Counted from the first letter of the stretch, positions 1 to 9,736 are shown. The stretch: DNA of 64,000 nucleotides from Mycolicibacterium mengxianglii (GCF_015710575.1 NZ_CP065373.1:434001-498000); one strand, 5' to 3'. The notes: generated by a model not told the origin, from the letters alone. Made by a program: numbers and translations.

Positions 1-452
1 CCGGCATCACGGGCGGCGGCGATCAGCGTGTGGCCCATGACATTCGGGTCGGCGTACGGGGTGCCGCCGTGGTCGTGATGCAGGTAGTGGAACTCGCCGA
101 CCGAGGTGATACCGGCCAGAACCATTTCGCCGTACACACCGCGGGCGAGGCGGTAGTAGGCCTCAGGTGTCAGCCGGCCCGCCGCCTGATACATCACCGT
201 GCGCCATGTCCAGAACGTGCCGCGATCACGCTGGGTACGCGAGCGCAGCGCCCGGTGGAAGGCGTGGGAATGCGCATTCGCCAGCCCGGGCAGCACCAGG
301 CCGGCCAGCGTGAGGTCACCCTCGCGGCGGTCGGTGTCGGGGGTGACCGCGGTGATGTAACCGTCGGCCACCTCGATGGTGACCGCATCGGCAACGGTGT
401 CGCCACCGAGCCAGGCGTGCTCACACCAATAACGGTTCGGCTGTGCGGTCAC
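1..452 (-). CDS. hutF: Formimidoylglutamate deiminase HutF (3' end cut by window edge)
   Basis: The first 150 codons of an amidohydrolase-superfamily protein; the rest lies beyond the left edge. The product would deiminate N-formimidoyl-L-glutamate to N-formylglutamate in the five-step histidine degradation route. The metal-binding motif NAHSHAFHR is at residues 59-67, with His61 and His63 as the first zinc ligands, preceded by a VLPGLAN strand typical of the family. The GTG start overlaps the upstream hydrolase stop as GTGA, showing translational coupling. It is the last visible gene of the hutU operon. hutI (imidazolonepropionase) is not in the window and would be expected next, which is an inference. 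Confidence 0.9.
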   Translation of the reverse strand, partial: MTAQPNRYWCEHAWLGGDTVADAVTIEVADGYITAVTPDTDRREGDLTLAGLVLPGLANAHSHAFHRALRSRTQRDRGTFWTWRTVMYQAAGRLTPEAYYRLARGVYGEMVLAGITSVGEFHYLHHDHGGTPYADPNVMGHTLIAAARDA

Positions 453-1678
453 TGCGAAATCCAGTCGGCCATCACGTCGGCGAGCGCGTCGGCGCCGGTA
501 CGGCAATCGCTGATCTCGGCGTATTCGTCCGGCGAATGAGAGACGCCGGTGGGGTTGCGCACAAACAACATCGCCGTCGGCAGCACCGCCGACAGCACGC
601 CCGCGTCGTGGCCGGCCGCGGTGGGCAGCACCGGCAGCTCGCCGAACCGGGGTGTCAGGATGCGCTGAATGCGCTCGCGCGGTTCTCCCGGGAAGTGCAC
701 GGCCGGCGATACGGACTCGACGTCGATGTGTACCGAGGTGCTGTCGGCTCCGGCATTGCGGGCGGCGTCGGCGGTGATGTCCTCGACGAGGGCGCGCAGG
801 GTGTCCTCGTCGGCGGCGCGGGCATCGAGCCACGCCAGTACTTCGGAGGGAATCGCGTTGGCGCCGTTGGGGGTTACCCGAACCTTGCCGAACGTGGCGA
901 CGGCCTGATGGGCGGCCGCGCGGGTGCGGGCGTCGTGCACCGAGGTGGCGAAGGTGAGCATCGGATCGCGGCGGTCGACCAGCCGGGTGGCCCCGGCATG
1001 GTTGGCCTCCCCGCAGAATGAGAACCGCCAGCGGCCGTGCGGCCAGATCGCCGAGGCCACCGCGAGCGGTTTGTCCACCAGATCCAACGCGCGGCCCTGT
1101 TCCACATGCAGTTCGACGTAGACCCCCACCCGCTTGGTCAGCGTCGGATCCGCGCCGACGTGCTTGGGGTCGCGGCCTGCGGCGGCCATCGCCTCGGCCA
1201 GGGTGGTGCCATCGGCGTCACGCAACCCGAGGGCGCGTTCGGCGGTGACGGCCCCGGCCGAGAGCTGCGATCCGACACAGGCGACGCCGAAGCGGGCCCC
1301 CTCCTCGTCGGAGAACGCGGCCACGGCCACGGGGCGCTGCGGCGTCACGCCCCGGCCCTGCAACTGGTCGATGGCGGCGAAGGCGGTGATGATCCCCAGC
1401 GGGCCGTCGAAGGCGCCGCCGTCGGGAACCGAGTCCAGGTGCGAGCCGGTGACGAAGGCGTCCCGAGGGTCGCCGGTGTGGCCGGGTGGCAGCCACCAGG
1501 CCCAGAGGTTGCCGTTGCGGTCCTCGTCGACGCTCATGCCGCGCTGTCGGGCTTCGCCGGTGAACCATTCTCGCAACGTCAGATCTGCTGTGCTCCAAGC
1601 GAATCGACGATACCCACCGCTGGTGGGATCCCGGCCGACGTCGAGGATGGACTCCCACAACGAGTCGAACTTGCTCAC
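449..1678 (-). CDS. M20-family amidohydrolase (allantoate/N-carbamoyl amidohydrolase type), probable hut step
   Basis: A 409-residue zinc amidohydrolase of the allantoate amidohydrolase/N-carbamoyl-amino-acid hydrolase family. Metal-binding signatures are visible: GSHLDSV near residue 80, an Asp about ten residues later in [14 protein letters not shown] near 123-130, ELHVEQG near 195 and GHDAG near 357. It sits between hutU and hutF with ATGA/GTGA overlaps on both sides. Histidine degradation through HutF needs an N-formylglutamate deformylase (HutG) and no hutG is seen here, so this enzyme is the natural candidate for releasing glutamate from the N-formyl intermediate. That role is inferred from position; the family assignment is secure. 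Confidence 0.85.
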   Translation of the reverse strand: MSKFDSLWESILDVGRDPTSGGYRRFAWSTADLTLREWFTGEARQRGMSVDEDRNGNLWAWWLPPGHTGDPRDAFVTGSHLDSVPDGGAFDGPLGIITAFAAIDQLQGRGVTPQRPVAVAAFSDEEGARFGVACVGSQLSAGAVTAERALGLRDADGTTLAEAMAAAGRDPKHVGADPTLTKRVGVYVELHVEQGRALDLVDKPLAVASAIWPHGRWRFSFCGEANHAGATRLVDRRDPMLTFATSVHDARTRAAAHQAVATFGKVRVTPNGANAIPSEVLAWLDARAADEDTLRALVEDITADAARNAGADSTSVHIDVESVSPAVHFPGEPRERIQRILTPRFGELPVLPTAAGHDAGVLSAVLPTAMLFVRNPTGVSHSPDEYAEISDCRTGADALADVMADWISQ

Positions 1679-3345
1679 TTGGTGTCCTGCATGGGGATAC
1701 GTACTCCGCGCTCGACGGCGACCTCGGCGGCGTGCTCATAACCGGCGTCGACGTGACGGATGACGCCCATGGCCGGATCGTTGGTCAGGACGCGCTCCAG
1801 CTTGCGTGCGGCCAGCTCGGTGCCGTCGGCGACGCAGACCTGCCCGGCGTGAATGGAGCGCCCGATCCCGACGCCGCCGCCGTGGTGGATGGATACCCAG
1901 GAGGCGCCGGAGGCGGTGTTGACCAGCGCGTTGAGCAGCGGCCAGTCGGCGATTGCGTCGGAGCCGTCGGCCATGGCCTCGGTCTCGCGGTACGGGGAGG
2001 CCACCGACCCGGAATCCAGGTGGTCGCGGCCGATGACGATGGGCGCGGAGAGCTCGCCGCTGGCCACCATCTCGTTGAACTTCAGGCCGGCCTTGTGCCG
2101 CTCGCCGTAGCCCAGCCAGCAGATGCGGGCCGGCAAGCCTTCGAAGGCCACCTTTTCGCCGGCCATGGTGATCCAGCGTCGCAGGTGCTCGTTGTCGGGG
2201 AACAGTTCCAAGATGGCGCGGTCGGTGGCCTCGATGTCCTTGGGGTCACCCGAGAGCGCCACCCACCGGAACGGGCCGAGGCCCTCTTCGAACTGCGGCC
2301 GGATGTAGGCGGGCACGAATCCGGGGAAGTCGAACGCGCGGTCGTAACCGGCTTTTCGGGCCTCGTCGCGGATGGAGTTGCCGTAGTCGAACACCTCGGC
2401 ACCGCGGTCCTTGAACCCGACCATCGCCTCGACCTGGCGGGCCATCGAAGCCTGGGCCTGTTCGGTGAAGTAGCCCGGATCCTTGTCGGCCATCTTGGCC
2501 ATGTCCTCGAGGTCGATGCCGATGGGCAGATAGGACAGCGGATCGTGGGCCGAGGTCTGGTCGGTGACGATGTCGATGGGCGCCTGCCGGGCCAGAAGTT
2601 CGGGGAACACCTCGGCGGCGTTGCCGACGAGTCCGATCGACAGTGGTCGCTTGGCGTCGCGGGCCTCGATGGCCTGGCGCAGGGCGTCGTCGAGGTCAGC
2701 GGCTTTGGTGTCGAGGTAGCGGTGGGCGATGCGGCGGTCGATGCGGGTCTCGTCGCAGTCCACGCAGATGGCCACCCCCTCGTTCATGGTGACCGCCAGC
2801 GGCTGGGCGCCGCCCATGCCGCCGACGCCGGCGGTCAGGGTGATGGTGCCGGCCAGCGTGCCGCCGAAGCGTTTCTTGGCCACTGCGCCGAAGGTCTCGT
2901 ACGTGCCCTGCAGGATTCCCTGGGTGCCGATGTAGATCCACGACCCGGCCGTCATCTGGCCGTACATGATCAACCCGGCGGCCTCGAGTTCGCGGAAGTA
3001 CTCCCAGTTCGCCCAATCACCAACAAGATTGGAGTTGGCGATGAGTACCCGCGGGGACCACTCGCTGGTCCGCAGGATGCCGACCGGTTTGCCCGACTGC
3101 ACCAGCAGGGTCTCGTCGTCCTCGAGGTCGCGCAGGCTGGCCACGATCGCGTCGAAGGCCTCCCAGCTGCGCGCGGCCCGGCCGGTGCCGCCGTAGACGA
3201 CGAGTTTGTCGGGGTGTTCGGCAACCTCGGGGTCGAGGTTGTTGGACAGCATCCGCAGCACGGCTTCCTGCTGCCAGCCCTTGCAGGACAACGTGGTTCC
3301 GCGGGGGGCGCGCACGGGGCGCGGGCCTGAGATCTGCTCGGTCAT
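1675..3345 (-). CDS. hutU: Urocanate hydratase HutU
   Basis: A 556-residue protein, the usual urocanase length, converting urocanate to 4-imidazolone-5-propanoate with tightly bound NAD+. The family fingerprints [12 protein letters not shown] near the N-terminus, [19 protein letters not shown] and [10 protein letters not shown] are all present. The reading frame is open 17 codons further upstream, but the ATG at 3345 follows a GAAGGAAG ribosome-binding site and begins MTEQISG, so it is the likely start. It is first gene of a unit continuing into the M20 hydrolase and hutF, with ATGA overlap at the 3' end. A 16-bp palindrome lies about 95 bp upstream, in the region shared with the divergent iclR gene. 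Confidence 0.95.
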   Translation of the reverse strand: MTEQISGPRPVRAPRGTTLSCKGWQQEAVLRMLSNNLDPEVAEHPDKLVVYGGTGRAARSWEAFDAIVASLRDLEDDETLLVQSGKPVGILRTSEWSPRVLIANSNLVGDWANWEYFRELEAAGLIMYGQMTAGSWIYIGTQGILQGTYETFGAVAKKRFGGTLAGTITLTAGVGGMGGAQPLAVTMNEGVAICVDCDETRIDRRIAHRYLDTKAADLDDALRQAIEARDAKRPLSIGLVGNAAEVFPELLARQAPIDIVTDQTSAHDPLSYLPIGIDLEDMAKMADKDPGYFTEQAQASMARQVEAMVGFKDRGAEVFDYGNSIRDEARKAGYDRAFDFPGFVPAYIRPQFEEGLGPFRWVALSGDPKDIEATDRAILELFPDNEHLRRWITMAGEKVAFEGLPARICWLGYGERHKAGLKFNEMVASGELSAPIVIGRDHLDSGSVASPYRETEAMADGSDAIADWPLLNALVNTASGASWVSIHHGGGVGIGRSIHAGQVCVADGTELAARKLERVLTNDPAMGVIRHVDAGYEHAAEVAVERGVRIPMQDTK

Positions 3346-3439
3346 GATCTTCCTTCGCAAGGACGGGCCGGTGGTGGCGTTGTTGGGTCCCAGCACACCT
3401 CATCCGACCGCCTTGCCGCAGGCGTGCGTCGGCGATACC

Positions 3440-3455
3440 GTCTCGTATCCGAGAC
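3440..3455. promoter_or_regulatory. IclR-type palindromic operator between hutU and iclR1
   Basis: GTCTCG-TATC-CGAGAC, a perfect 6+6 inverted repeat; with flanking CC/GG the arms are 8 bp. It lies 16 nt upstream of the TTG start of iclR1 and about 95 bp from hutU. Close relatives occur upstream of hutH, the hisD-like gene, the ADH and iclR2. Autoregulation of iclR1 and control of hutU are inferred. Confidence 0.75.
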
Positions 3456-3470
3456 GGAAGGAATACCGCG

Positions 3471-4259
3471 TTGTCGAGTGCTTCCCCGGCCGTGGGCCGG
3501 GCACTGAATGTGCTGATGGCGCTGGCGGCGCGCACCGGACCGGTCAGCGCAGCGACACTGGCCCGCGAGCTGAACATCCCCCGGTCGACCGTGTACCACC
3601 TGCTGGAGGTCCTCGTCGATCACCACTTCGTGGTGCATCTACCCGAGCAGCGTGGCTACGGGCTCGGGGTGGCGGCCTTCGAGGTCGGTTCGGCCTACAT
3701 GCGCCACGAGCCCTTGGAGTTGCTCGCGCGGCCGATACTGCGGCGGATGGTCGACCAGATCGGCGAAACCGCCCATCTGGGGGTGCTTCACGGCGCCGAA
3801 ACCCTGTATCTCATCAAGGAACAGCCTGCCGTGGCGCGAGTGCCGGTGACGCTGGTGACCGACGTCGGCGTGCGGCTGCCGGCGCAGCTGACGGCAAGCG
3901 GGCGATCCATCCTGGCGCACCTGCCCGCCCCGCAGGTGCGCGCTCTGTTTCCCGGGAACACCGCGTTCGTGGTCCGGACCGGCCGCGGTCCGTCGTCCCT
4001 GCCGCAATTGCGGCAGCTGCTGGCTGCCGAACGAAGCCAGGGCTGGGCCGAAGAGGACGGCTTGATCACCGAGGGGCTGCATTCGGTGGCCGCCTGCGCG
4101 TTCGACCATTCCAGCCGCCCGGCGGCGGCGATCAGCGTGACGAGACGCGCTGACCGGTCCCCGGTGGCGGTGTCCGATATGGTGCGCGCGGTGCGCCATG
4201 CAGCCCAGCAGCTGACCTGGGCCATGTCGGGGGTGGCCCCGCCTGGCTTCTTCGATTGA
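3471..4259 (+). CDS. IclR-family transcriptional regulator (hut regulator 1)
   Basis: A 262-residue IclR protein: N-terminal winged helix-turn-helix (residues about 8-65, with the PRSTVYHLL recognition helix) followed by the IclR effector-binding domain (about 80-250). The start is TTG at 3471, chosen because GGAAGGAA lies just upstream and the first residues match the family. It is transcribed divergently from hutU, with a perfect palindrome between them. It is paralogous to the IclR protein at 12986-13795, which shares the motif pattern LGV-AFEVG-YMR. Probable role: sensing a histidine-pathway compound and controlling the surrounding operons. The effector is unknown; urocanate or histidine would be guesses. 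Confidence 0.9.
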   Translation: MSSASPAVGRALNVLMALAARTGPVSAATLARELNIPRSTVYHLLEVLVDHHFVVHLPEQRGYGLGVAAFEVGSAYMRHEPLELLARPILRRMVDQIGETAHLGVLHGAETLYLIKEQPAVARVPVTLVTDVGVRLPAQLTASGRSILAHLPAPQVRALFPGNTAFVVRTGRGPSSLPQLRQLLAAERSQGWAEEDGLITEGLHSVAACAFDHSSRPAAAISVTRRADRSPVAVSDMVRAVRHAAQQLTWAMSGVAPPGFFD

Positions 4260-4280
4260 TCCGGACAGCGCCGTGGCGAC

Positions 4281-5378
4281 TCAAAGCCCTTGCAAACCAG
4301 CAGCTTTGGCTGACTGCCAGTCAAGGCTGTCGATGGCGGTCAGCACGGCGTCCTCGGCATCACGGTCGCCGACGGTGACACGCACCCCCTCGCCTTCGAA
4401 GGCGCGTACCGAAACACCCTGTTCCACACAGGCATCGGCAAATTCGAGCGCACGTGACCCCACGGGGAACCAGACGAAGTTCGCGCCGCTGACCGGAGTC
4501 TTCAGTCCGCGCCTGGCGGCTTCTCGACGTAGGTACTCCCGGCCGTCGCACACTACCTTGACGATGTGATCGGTGTGGGTGATATCGCTCCAGGCAGCCC
4601 GGGCGCCGGCTTCGGCCAGCAGACTCAAACCGAATGGCGGTGCGGCAGCACGCACGTTGTCGGCGATGTCGGGGTGGGCGATCATGTAGCCCGCCCGCAG
4701 TCCGGCCAACCCGTAGGCCTTCGAGAAGGTACGGAACACAACAACATTGGGATGGTGGCGTACCAGGCCCAACCCGTCGACATCGGCGGTGGCGAATTCC
4801 TGATAGGCCTCGTCGAGCAACACCAGCACGTTGTCGGGCACCGAGGTGACGATCCGCTCGATCTCGGTGCGCGGCAGCTCGGTGCCCGTCGGGTTGTTGG
4901 GGTTACACACGATGATCGCCCGGGTGGCGGGGGTGACCGCGGCCAGCATGGCGTCGACGTCGTGGGTGTGGTCGGCGTCCAGGGCCACCGGGACCGCGGT
5001 GGCACCGACGACACCGATGAGGATCGGGTACGCCTCGTAACTGCGCCAGGCGTGCACCACCTGCGTTCCCGCCCCGGTATAGGCGGCCAGCGTGTGTTGC
5101 AGCAGGGCCAGCGATCCGCCACCGACGACGATCTGCTCGGGGGTGACCTGCAGGCGTTCGCTGAGGTCCTCGACGAGTTGGTCTCCTTGCAACGACGGGT
5201 ACAGGTTCGCGTGTGCAGCGGCGTCCACGATGGCCTTCTGCACCAGCGGAGACGGCGGCACCGTCGACTCGTTCGACGATGCCCGCCAACGGATTTGGCT
5301 CAGCCCGGCAGGGCGTGAATAGCGAGGCAACTCGGCCACCGTGGGGCGGGGCCGCACGGTGGGGACGGGGTTGGTCAC
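4281..5378 (-). CDS. HisC-like PLP aminotransferase (histidinol-phosphate/aromatic aminotransferase family), catabolic context
   Basis: A 365-residue fold-type I aminotransferase. The PLP-lysine region reads FSKAYGLAGLRAGY; the CNPNNPTG and LLDEAY motifs bind the cofactor. By similarity it resembles HisC and the mycobacterial aromatic aminotransferase Pat. It overlaps the hutH stop by ATGA and is not among his biosynthesis genes, so a catabolic role is likelier than histidine synthesis. A plausible reaction is interconversion of histidine and imidazolepyruvate, or use of another aromatic amino acid. It converges on iclR1 with a 21-bp gap. Family call firm, substrate unproven. Confidence 0.85.
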   Translation of the reverse strand: MTNPVPTVRPRPTVAELPRYSRPAGLSQIRWRASSNESTVPPSPLVQKAIVDAAAHANLYPSLQGDQLVEDLSERLQVTPEQIVVGGGSLALLQHTLAAYTGAGTQVVHAWRSYEAYPILIGVVGATAVPVALDADHTHDVDAMLAAVTPATRAIIVCNPNNPTGTELPRTEIERIVTSVPDNVLVLLDEAYQEFATADVDGLGLVRHHPNVVVFRTFSKAYGLAGLRAGYMIAHPDIADNVRAAAPPFGLSLLAEAGARAAWSDITHTDHIVKVVCDGREYLRREAARRGLKTPVSGANFVWFPVGSRALEFADACVEQGVSVRAFEGEGVRVTVGDRDAEDAVLTAIDSLDWQSAKAAGLQGL

Positions 5379-6942
5379 TGCAGCGCGCCGATCGCGGCCT
5401 CTGCAGCTGCCACCAGCGCCCCGCTGCGAGCCAGGTCGACGACAGCACTGATCTCCGGCGCCAGGTAGCGGTCGGTGCCGGGACCGGGAACATGCTCGCG
5501 GACCGCGGCCACGACGGCCCCGGTCGCCGGCGACGGAGCCAGCGGGGCGCGCAGGTCCAGGGCGCGGGCGGCGGTGAGCACCTCGATGGCCAGCACCCGG
5601 GTGAGCCCGTCGATCGCGCGCCGCAGCTTGCGTGCCGCTGACCAGCCCATCGACACGTGGTCCTCTTGCATGGCCGAGGACGGGATGGAATCCACGCTGG
5701 CAGGAGCGGCCAGGCGCTTGAGTTCGGAGACGATCCCGGCCTGCGTGTACTGGGCGATCATGTGGCCGCTGTCGACCCCCGGGTCATCGGCCAGAAAGGC
5801 ATTGAGGCCGTGGTTGCGCGCGGGGTCCAGGAACCGGTCGGTCCGCCGCTCGCTGATGGACGCCAGATCGGCCACCACGATCGCCAGGAAGTCGAGCACA
5901 TAGGCCACGGGAGCGCCGTGGAAGTTGCCGTTGGACTCGACGCGGCCGTCCAGCGTGACCACCGGGTTGTCGACGGCGCTGGCGAGTTCACGCTCGGCGA
6001 CCAGCCGGGCGTGCTCGGCGGTGTCTCGGGCAGCGCCGGCGACCTGGGGAGCGCAGCGCAGCGAATACGCGTCCTGGACGACGGTGCAGTCGTCGGTCTT
6101 GTGGCTGGCCACGATCTGCGAATCAGCCAGTAGCCGTGTCATATTCGCCGCGGCCAGCGCCTGCCCGGGGTGCGGGCGCAATGCCTGGAGGTCGGCTGCG
6201 AAGACCCGTTCGGTTCCCAACAGGCCCTCTACGCTCATGGCCGCGGCGACGTCGGCCAATCGCAACAGCACATCGAGGTCGGCGAGTGCGAGAACCAGCT
6301 GGCCGAGCATCCCGTCCGTGCCGTTGATCAGTGCCAGGCCCTCTTTCTCGGCCAGCACCAACGGTTGCAGTCCGTGCGCGGCCAGCGCGTCGGCCGCGGC
6401 GGTGAGTTCACCCTCGCGGGTGCGGACCTGCCCTTCACCGATCAGGGCCAGCGCCACGTGCGCCAGCGGGGCCAGGTCCCCGAGCAGCCCAGGCTGCCGT
6501 ATTCGTAGACCACCGGCGTGAGGCCGGCCGAGAGCAGCCCGGCATAGGCTGCCACCACCTCGGGGCGCACTCCGGTGCGGCCCGTGGCCAGGGTGGACAA
6601 CCGCAGCAGCATCAAAGCACGTACGACCTCGCGTTCGACCTCGCTGCCGGAACCGGCGGCGTGGCTGCGAATCAGGCTGCGCTGCAACTGAGTACGCCGC
6701 TCTTGGGGAATGTGACGCGTCGCCAGGGCGCCGAAGCCGGTGGACACCCCGTAGACCGGAGTCGGGTTGGCGGCCAGGGCGTCAATGCGCACGCGGCTGT
6801 GGGCGACGGCAGCCATTGCCTCGTCGGACACCTGCACCGCGGCATCGCCGCGGGCTACCGCGATGACGTCAGCAACGCTGACCGGACCAATGCCCACCGT
6901 GACAACGGAGTGCAGCGCGGCTGTCGGGGAGGTCGAAAGCAT
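5375..6942 (-). pseudogene. hutH: Histidine ammonia-lyase HutH, split by a one-base frameshift at the MIO triad
   Basis: Two overlapping reading frames (6942-6442 and 6457-5375) together make one histidine ammonia-lyase, which deaminates histidine to urocanate. The first frame reads to YEYGSLGCSG (residues 147-155), then goes out of frame. The second resumes with the expected DLAPLAH sequence. The Ser and Gly codons end in a run of four Gs (CCCC at 6478-6481 on the + strand). Adding one base restores a 522-residue protein, the normal length. The triad is Cys-Ser-Gly, a variant I recall from actinobacterial HutH, not Ala-Ser-Gly. Start ATG 6942 follows AGAAGG. Whether this is a true null mutation, a sequencing slip or a site rescued by -1 slippage cannot be decided here. 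Confidence 0.85.
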
Positions 6943-6959
6943 CGTGAACGTAACCTTCT

Positions 6960-6975
6960 GTCTTGTATTGCAGAC
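6960..6975. promoter_or_regulatory. IclR-type operator upstream of hutH (main site)
   Basis: GTCTTG-TATT-GCAGAC, 5 of 6 symmetrical positions, 18 nt upstream of the hutH ATG and touching the ribosome-binding region. It belongs to the same 16-bp family as the sites at 3440, 11131, 12939 and 13822. A weaker second site begins exactly 20 bp further out. Confidence 0.7.
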
Positions 6976-6979
6976 TCAA

Positions 6980-6995
6980 GTCTTGCATTTGAGGG
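6980..6995. promoter_or_regulatory. Secondary operator half-site upstream of hutH
   Basis: GTCTTG-CATT-TGAGGG: a perfect left arm with a degenerate right arm, 20 bp (two helical turns) from the main site at 6960. The same 20-bp spacing is seen upstream of the hisD-like gene. This suggests paired dimer binding on one face of the helix (inference). Confidence 0.5.
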
Positions 6996-7029
6996 TAGCG
7001 CTGGACTGGCCGTGTGACACAGGGTGACT

Positions 7030-8247
7030 TCAGCGAGGGCGGAGCAGGGTGCTGCCGCGTTCGCGGAGCTCGGCGACGCTGGTGACCCCCAGCAGCGCCA
7101 GGGTGCGGGTGAATTGCTCTGCGAGCAGCCCAATCACCTTGTCGACACCCGCCTCGCCCCCGGCCACGAGTCCCCAGAGATACGGCCGGCCGATGAAGGC
7201 GGCGTCGGCACCCAGGGCCAGTGCGGTGGCGATATCGGACCCATGCCGCACACCGGAGTCGACGAACACCGCGAAGTCCGGGCCGGCCGCGGCGCGCACG
7301 GGTGCTACCAGGTCGATGGGTGCCACGGTGCGATCCAGTTGGCGGCCGCCGTGGTTGGACAGGTGCACGCCGTCGATGCCGAGTTCGCGCGCGCGGGCAG
7401 CATCCTCGGGACCGACTGGCCCCTTGAGCACCACGGGGCCGGGCCACAGGTCACGGATGCGGGCCAGATCCTCCCAGTTGACCGAGGGGTCGAACTGTTT
7501 GGTGATGTTGTCGATGGTGTATCCGTCACCGCCGGAGCCGGCGGCGACATTGGCGAATTCCAAGGCGGGGCTGGTCAGCATCTTGGTCCAGTAACCCGGG
7601 CGCAGCCCGATGTCGACGAGGCCCTTGAGAGTCATCTGCGGGGGAATCGTCAGACCGTTGCGCACGTCTCGCACCCGGTATCCGGACACCGCGGTGTCGA
7701 CGGCGATCTCCAGCACTCGATAGCCCGCCGCCCAGGCGCGGCTCACCAGTCGCGCGGTGAGGTCACGGTCTTTCCAGATGTAGAGCTGAAACCACCGGTC
7801 GGTGCTGCCTGCGCCGTGGTGGCCGGCGAGCTCTTCCAGGGCGGTGGAGGCCATCGTGGACAGGACGTAGGGGATTCCGGCGCGGCCGGCGGCCCCCGCG
7901 ACTGCCGGCTCGCCGAGCGCTGAGATCATCCGCGTGTAGCCGGTGGGCGCCAGCCCCAGCGGCACTGCGGCGCGCTGGCCCAACAGCGTTGTGGCGGTGT
8001 CGACATGGGCCACATCCACCAGCACGCTCGGGGTGAACTGCCACTGACGGAACGCCGCAACGTTGTTGGCCAGGGTCAGTTCTTCGTCAGCGCCGCCGTC
8101 GACGTAATCGGCTACCGGGCGGGGCAGCCGCCTGCGGGCGAGCCGGTGCAGGTCCTCGACGGTCTTGCACGCCTCGAGCCGGGCGACGCGGCGATCGAGG
8201 CGGGGTGGCTTGACCTGAATCAGGGCGCGGACTTCACCGACTTTCAT
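7030..8247 (-). CDS. FMN-dependent alpha-hydroxy-acid oxidase/dehydrogenase (LldD family)
   Basis: A 405-residue TIM-barrel flavoprotein of the lactate/glycolate/mandelate oxidase family. The active-site segment LSNHGGRQLD carries the catalytic base His and the substrate-binding Arg. The barrel Lys lies in VVLKGPV, and VFVDSGVRHGSD and IGRPYLWG bind the FMN phosphate. The frame extends 48 codons upstream, but ATG 8247 overlaps the permease stop as ATGA and starts MKVGEVRALIQ, the usual family beginning. It is the last gene of a hisD-like/permease/oxidase unit. In this hut setting it might oxidise imidazole-lactate to imidazolepyruvate; that substrate is a guess, and other 2-hydroxy acids are possible. 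Confidence 0.85.
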   Translation of the reverse strand: MKVGEVRALIQVKPPRLDRRVARLEACKTVEDLHRLARRRLPRPVADYVDGGADEELTLANNVAAFRQWQFTPSVLVDVAHVDTATTLLGQRAAVPLGLAPTGYTRMISALGEPAVAGAAGRAGIPYVLSTMASTALEELAGHHGAGSTDRWFQLYIWKDRDLTARLVSRAWAAGYRVLEIAVDTAVSGYRVRDVRNGLTIPPQMTLKGLVDIGLRPGYWTKMLTSPALEFANVAAGSGGDGYTIDNITKQFDPSVNWEDLARIRDLWPGPVVLKGPVGPEDAARARELGIDGVHLSNHGGRQLDRTVAPIDLVAPVRAAAGPDFAVFVDSGVRHGSDIATALALGADAAFIGRPYLWGLVAGGEAGVDKVIGLLAEQFTRTLALLGVTSVAELRERGSTLLRPR

Positions 8248-9674
8248 GCAGGTGCTGATTCCGGCTCGTCGGCGTGCGGGTTCGCCGAGGACGGGATGGC
8301 GAAGGTGGGTTCCGGGTAGCCGGTGCGGTGGGGGTAGCGCTTCATCAGCGCGATGTAGAGGCCGCCGGCGACGAAGATGCCCAGGATCCACGAAATGTCC
8401 GCACCATCAAGCCAAGTCGCGATGGGTCCGGTGTAGAAGGGGCTGGCGATGAACGGGATCTCGACGACGATGCCCACGAGATAAGCGGTCATGGCACGCC
8501 AGTCGACGCCACCGTAATGGCCGCGCGGCTTGAACATGTCATCGATGCTGTAGCGCTCCTTGCGCACGACATAGAAGTCGGCCAGGTTGATCGAGGTCCA
8601 CGGGATCAGGAAGTAGGCCAGCAGCAGGATGAAGTTGCTGAAGTTGGTCAAGAAGTTGTCCTTGCCCGCGATGCCGATCGTGGTGGCGACCGCGGCGACG
8701 ACCACGATCAACCCGGCGCGCATCAGCGGGGACACCTTGATCTTGAAAACCGAGTTGAGCACCGTGGTGGTGGACATGAACATGCCGTAGAGGTTCAACG
8801 AGTTCACGCCGATGACGCCGGCGATGATGATCAGGAAGAACAGCGCATGGAACCCGACGGCCTGGTCGACGATGAAGTCCACGGATCCACCCGCGAAGGC
8901 GTCGGCGGCGACGGCGGTGGCGGCGGCACCGAAAGCGAACATGAACATCGTCGACAGCACGGCGCCGGCGTAGGTGAACCAGAACGACGCACGCACCGAA
9001 GTGTCCGCGGGCAGGTAGCGCGAGTAGTCGGCAACGTAGGGCGCATAGGTCAGCTGCCAGGTCGCCGCGATCGCAGTCGCCGCCAGGAACAGCGCCCACG
9101 AGAAGTTGTCGGTATTCCAGGCCGCCGCAAAGTCATTGGTGCTCACCAGGCGGTAGCTCAGGTAGACAAACGCCAGCCCGCTGATCACCGAGAGCCATTT
9201 CTCGGAGGCGTGGATGAGCCGGTATCCGAAGATGGCGAGTACCACGGTGAGCGCGACGACGATGATGATCGAGGCGTCGATGTTGACTCCGGTCAGGCTG
9301 GAGAACGCCGCACCGCCCTGCACGCCGGTGGTGGCGAAGTACCCGAGGTACATCAGGATCACCAGGATCAACGGCAGCACGGCGCCGTAGAAGCCGAACT
9401 GTGCGCGGGACTGAATCATCTGCGGGATCCCGAGGATCGGCCCCTGCGCCGAGTGCAGAGCCATGAAGACCGCACCGATGAGATTGCCGACCAGGCTGGC
9501 CAACAATGCCCACGGCAGCGAGAGTCCGATGCTCACCGAGATGGCGCCGGCGGCGATGGCGGTGACTTGAAGGTTGGCGCCGAACCACAGCGTGAACAGG
9601 CTGCGGGCGCGGCCGTGGCGCTCAGCGTGCGGTACGTACTCGATCGAGCGTTGTTCGGGATTGAGCACAGACAT
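8244..9674 (-). CDS. NCS1-family nucleobase/heterocycle:cation symporter
   Basis: A 476-residue membrane protein with about twelve hydrophobic segments, resembling purine-cytosine permeases. The N-terminus ERHGRARSLFTLWFGAN is the NCS1 signature before the first helix, and GYFATTGVQGG and APYVADYSRYLP are further family segments. NCS1 carriers import heterocyclic nitrogen compounds (cytosine, allantoin, hydantoins, purines). The gene follows the hisD-like dehydrogenase by 62 bp with no operator in between and overlaps the oxidase gene by ATGA. Its cargo is therefore probably the substrate of this cluster, perhaps an imidazole compound (inference). A paralogue sits at 25516-26925. Confidence 0.88.
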   Translation of the reverse strand: MSVLNPEQRSIEYVPHAERHGRARSLFTLWFGANLQVTAIAAGAISVSIGLSLPWALLASLVGNLIGAVFMALHSAQGPILGIPQMIQSRAQFGFYGAVLPLILVILMYLGYFATTGVQGGAAFSSLTGVNIDASIIIVVALTVVLAIFGYRLIHASEKWLSVISGLAFVYLSYRLVSTNDFAAAWNTDNFSWALFLAATAIAATWQLTYAPYVADYSRYLPADTSVRASFWFTYAGAVLSTMFMFAFGAAATAVAADAFAGGSVDFIVDQAVGFHALFFLIIIAGVIGVNSLNLYGMFMSTTTVLNSVFKIKVSPLMRAGLIVVVAAVATTIGIAGKDNFLTNFSNFILLLAYFLIPWTSINLADFYVVRKERYSIDDMFKPRGHYGGVDWRAMTAYLVGIVVEIPFIASPFYTGPIATWLDGADISWILGIFVAGGLYIALMKRYPHRTGYPEPTFAIPSSANPHADEPESAPA

Positions 9675-9736
9675 GGTTGGTTTCCTTTGGTGGACCCTGG
9701 AAAGAGGTTGAGCTGCTGAGCTTTTGGTCGACCAGA

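Noticed and set aside
1732..3330. 532-codon open frame antisense to hutU
   Set aside because: GC-rich shadow of a clear urocanase gene; composition is Gly/Val/Asp repeats with no family features.
8274..9719. 481-codon frame antisense to the NCS1 permease
   Set aside because: Mirror of a membrane protein gene; highly charged low-complexity product.
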